This document shows, in pieces, positions 47,430 through 48,787 of a stretch of DNA of 48,787 bases. This DNA comes from Chromera velia (Eukaryota > Sar > Chromeraceae): NCBI GenBank assembly GCA_018398765.1, contig JAHBMJ010000398.1, positions 1 through 48,787 of the forward strand. Direction: 5' to 3'. The position numbers and the translations under genes are program-made. The notes below the pieces were generated by a model, which was given only the letters and a program-made list of their open reading frames with translations, did not search any database and was not told where the DNA came from. How positions within the stretch are numbered: position 1 is the first letter of the stretch; each line of letters starts with the position of its first letter.

Positions 47430-48650
47430 TGTCGTGTGACTCCAAAATTTCTCCAGCATACATCAGTCCCCGCCATCTCTTTAGATCGACTTTTTTCGCG
47501 TGCGTGCGTGGCGTGGCCGACAGGCCTTCCCCGGTTTTTTCTCGTCGGCCGGACGAAAATTGTGGGGTCAGTGCATCACGGATGGCCGCGGAAGTCAGGC
47601 GGGAGGTGTCTGCCGGCAGGCCGAACGAAAATTTCTCCAGCATGCTGTAGACTGACGTGCCGTGAGGGTGTCTGCGGGCCTTCCCCTTCTCTTCTTTGCC
47701 GAAACGAAAATTTCCCCAGCATAGTCTCCAGATTGAAGTGCCGAGAGCTGTGTGTGATCGAATGGCTGTTGGTCCTCCGGGTGTTCGGTGCAAAGGCGTG
47801 CGTGGCTGAAGGTTGATTGCGTCGTTCCGCTTGGCTGGTCGGACTGGATCTTCGTGTGTGTCTGGGTGGCTGAAGGTCGATTGCGTCGTTCCGCTTGGCT
47901 GGTCGGACTGGATCTTCGTGTGTGTCTGGGTGGCTGAAGGTCGATTGCGTCCGTCTGGCTGGTCGGATTGTGTCTGGTGTGCCCGAAGATCGACTGCGGC
48001 CGAACGAAAATTTCTCCATGATACATTCGAGATCTCCATTCCTTTAGCTTGACGAGAGCTGTGTGTGATCGAATGGCTGTTGGTCCGAGACCTCCGGGTG
48101 TTTGGTGCATAGGCGTGTGTGTCTGGTGCTCGTTCACGTGTGTGACTCAGGGTCGACTGCGTCGTTTCGACACTTGTTCTGCTTGGCTGGTCGGATTGGA
48201 TCTTCGCCTGTGTCTGGTACTCGTTCACGTGCGTGCATAGCTGAAAGTCGATTGCGTCCGTGTGGTGCGCGTGGCTGGTCGGACTGGATCTTCGTGTGTG
48301 TCTGGGTGGCGAAGGTCGATTGCGTCCGTCTGGCTGGTCGGATTGGATCTTCGTATGTGTCTGGTGTGCGTTCACGTGTGTGCATGGCTGAAGATCGACT
48401 GCGGCTGAACGAAAATTTCTCCATGATACATTCGAGATCTCCATTCCTTTAGATTGAAGTGGCGTGTGTCGTCTGGCTGGGACAGATTCAAGTGCGCGTG
48501 CGTGCTGTATTGATGGCCGCGGAAACACCGTGCGTGAAGTCAGGCGGGAAGGGTCTCGAGCTATGAGTCCTAACCGGCTCGAAGTAGAAATTCTCCATCA
48601 TACATTCGACTTCTCCATTTCTGTAGACGCGTGCTGTGTGTGGCTGTTGG
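47430..48650. repeat. degenerate interspersed/tandem repeat cluster
   Basis: Two sequence families alternate. Family A has a core like CGAAAATTTCTCCATGATAC and recurs at about 47440, 47627, 47704, 48005, 48409 and 48585; the copies at 47985-48047 and 48390-48452 are 63 bp with one difference. Family B (GGCTGGTCGGACTGGATCTT... GTCGATTGCGTC) recurs at about 47830, 47894, 47958, 48184, 48270 and 48330, with an exact 64-bp tandem pair at 47817-47880 and 47881-47944. Long open frames exist on the minus strand in all phases, as expected from low stop content rather than coding. Confidence 0.8.
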
Positions 48651-48787
48651 TTGGGTGTGTCGTGATGGATGGAACCGTCAGGCAGCCTGAACATGCGTGC
48701 CGTGAGAGCGTGTGTGCCTGTGTCAAGAGGTCCGGTCTTGAGTTTGCGTGGTCTGTCGAGCTTTGAGTGTCTGCGGGCCTTTTCCGT

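Noticed and set aside
46969-48528. 519-codon minus-strand frame
   Set aside because: It runs through the A/B repeat cluster and antisense to a better-supported exon at 47023-47399; the 64-bp unit rotates frames, so the same DNA is read in different phases.
1-48787. Dinoflagellate or prokaryotic origin
   Set aside because: Dinoflagellate genes often use GC/GA donors and lack such GT-AG uniformity; prokaryotic origin is excluded by pervasive spliceosomal introns.

Overview
This is a nuclear segment of a eukaryote with intron-rich genes. Reading frames are cut into many exons by introns of roughly 90-870 bases, with GT donors and mostly TGCAG acceptors, and splice phases agree across nearly all junctions I could place. 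The mix of a pentatricopeptide-repeat (PPR) organelle protein, an AP-5 adaptor subunit, bacterial-style dCACHE sensor modules, TGCATGCA motifs of the ApiAP2 type upstream of genes, and canonical GT-AG introns suggests an alveolate, most likely a chromerid such as Chromera velia. That assignment is inference. No prokaryotic features, CRISPR arrays, rRNA or tRNA genes were seen.

Layout. 1-795: upstream region with a TATA-like box. 796-2703 (+): small polytopic membrane protein of three exons, whose first intron is almost entirely a (CA)n microsatellite. 2704-4134: AT-rich spacer ending in a GC-rich block. 4135-10353 (+): a five-exon gene for a ~1551-residue, low-complexity, RS/RE-rich protein carrying two copies of an unrecognised domain. 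10354-13713: spacer with simple repeats. 13714-21760 (+): a twelve-exon gene for a membrane receptor built as two tandem TM-dCACHE-TM modules; each module has one in-frame TAG. 21761-23962: AT-rich spacer. 23963-35068 (-): the beta subunit of the AP-5 adaptor complex, many exons. 35069-35798: probable divergent promoter. 35799-42454 (+): organelle-targeted PPR protein with about eleven repeats. 42828-43767 (+): small three-exon basic protein. 43768-45234: AT-rich spacer. 45235-47399 (+, uncertain): multi-exon hypothetical gene whose intron holds a 21-bp tandem array of splice-site-like units. 47430-48640: degenerate interspersed and tandem repeats with no convincing gene.

How they relate. The genes form no pathway. 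AP5B1 and the PPR gene are head to head and probably share a promoter region. The receptor and AP5B1 are tail to tail. The two most unusual items are the double dCACHE receptor with its two in-frame TAG codons, and the repeat array made of juxtaposed acceptor/donor motifs.
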